Of a stretch of DNA of 5,626 bases, positions 5,400 through 5,626 are shown one piece after another. Below the pieces are notes generated by a model, which did no database searches, was not told the DNA's origin, and worked only from the letters and a program-made list of their open reading frames with translations. The stretch lies in NCBI GenBank assembly GCA_026387165.1, contig JAPLMG010000023.1, positions 1 through 5,626 on the forward strand, read 5' to 3'. The stretch is from Candidatus Omnitrophota bacterium (GTDB taxonomy: Bacteria; Omnitrophota; Gorgyraeia; 2-01-FULL-45-10). Each line of letters starts with the position of its first letter. The first letter of the stretch is position 1. A program made the position numbers and the translations under genes.

Positions 5400-5626
5400 A
5401 TGAAAGACAAAATATTCTCGATATCCGGTGCCGCGGAACATCTCGGAGTATCCGCTCTGACATTGAGGAAGTGGGTGGCTCAGGCGAAGGTGAGGGCGTT
5501 CCGCACGCCCGGCGGCCACCGCCGCTTCCGTAAAAGCGATCTGGACGCCATCCTTAACTATGATGAGAAAGCAGTCAATAAATTGGCGCTTATCATCAAG
5601 AAGATAGAGTCCCTGGACCTGGCAAA
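5400..5626 (+). CDS. MerR/BldC-like helix-turn-helix DNA-binding protein, 5' part (75+ aa)
   Basis: The ATG at 5400 follows AAGGTGG (5389-5395). Residues 6-52 form a winged-helix domain of the MerR/excisionase superfamily: FSISGAAEHLGVSALTLRKW (helix-turn-helix, 6-25), then the wing and turn RTPGGHRRFRKSDLDAIL (35-52). The string RTPGGHRRF is typical of BldC-like and MerR-like regulators and also of the N-terminus of IS607-type serine recombinases. After it comes NYDEKAVNKLALIIKKIESLDLA, a likely helical stretch that does not look like the start of a recombinase catalytic domain, so a small transcription regulator is favoured. The frame is open at the window end, so full length and any effector or dimerisation domain are unknown. 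It is 246 bp from the kinase gene, behind a structured repeat, and may be a separate unit; control of the export genes is possible but unsupported. Confidence 0.75.
   Translation, partial: MKDKIFSISGAAEHLGVSALTLRKWVAQAKVRAFRTPGGHRRFRKSDLDAILNYDEKAVNKLALIIKKIESLDLA

Noticed and set aside
5173..5403. 76-residue + strand frame beginning MSFPPRVIPAKAGIYVRG
   Set aside because: It is translated straight through the palindromic repeat, giving the VIPAKAGI-type product typical of such repeats. It has no ribosome binding site and runs into the start of the regulator gene.

Overview
The window carries part of an exopolysaccharide (capsule/EPS) export locus from a Gram-negative, diderm bacterium. A beta-barrel outer-membrane protein, a periplasmic Wza-type export protein and a Wzc-type tyrosine autokinase together imply two membranes. 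Frequent AGG/AGA arginine and ATA isoleucine codons, strong Shine-Dalgarno sites and two kinds of dispersed palindromic repeat would fit an uncultured lineage such as Omnitrophota or a deltaproteobacterium-like group. That placement is a guess, because no marker gene is present.

Layout, all genes on the + strand. Positions 1-173 hold a 51-residue small ORF with a very good ribosome binding site. Positions 174-335 are an AT-rich gap with a near-consensus sigma-70 promoter (TTGACA, 17 bp, TACTAT). Next comes a tight three-gene run: a membrane-anchored or secreted FecR-like protein (336-1109), an outer-membrane beta-barrel protein (1099-2454, overlapping by 11 bp) and a polysaccharide export protein of the Wza family (2476-3045, 21 bp gap). 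A 140-bp spacer follows, with a dispersed hairpin repeat ending in a T-run (probable terminator or attenuator) and a fresh -10 box. Then comes a 655-residue chain-length determinant/BY-kinase (3186-5153). Positions 5154-5399 are non-coding and mostly filled by a 160-bp composite palindromic element with three tetraloop hairpins. At 5400 a small MerR/BldC-like DNA-binding protein begins and runs off the window.

How the genes work together (family knowledge plus inference): the Wzc-like kinase in the inner membrane would control polymer length and gate export through autophosphorylation of its tyrosine cluster. The Wza-like protein would carry the polymer across the periplasm. This Wza-like protein has no lipobox and no visible outer-membrane helix, so the adjacent beta-barrel protein may provide or support the outer-membrane exit. 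The FecR-like protein has no sigma factor partner here and may be a periplasmic accessory of the export machine. The repeat with T-run and the second promoter would let the kinase be expressed at a different level from the three genes upstream.

The core genes belong to recognisable families. The less ordinary material is the small 5' ORF, the FecR-like protein without an ECF partner, the basic tail after the kinase tyrosine cluster, and the structured repeat upstream of the regulator.
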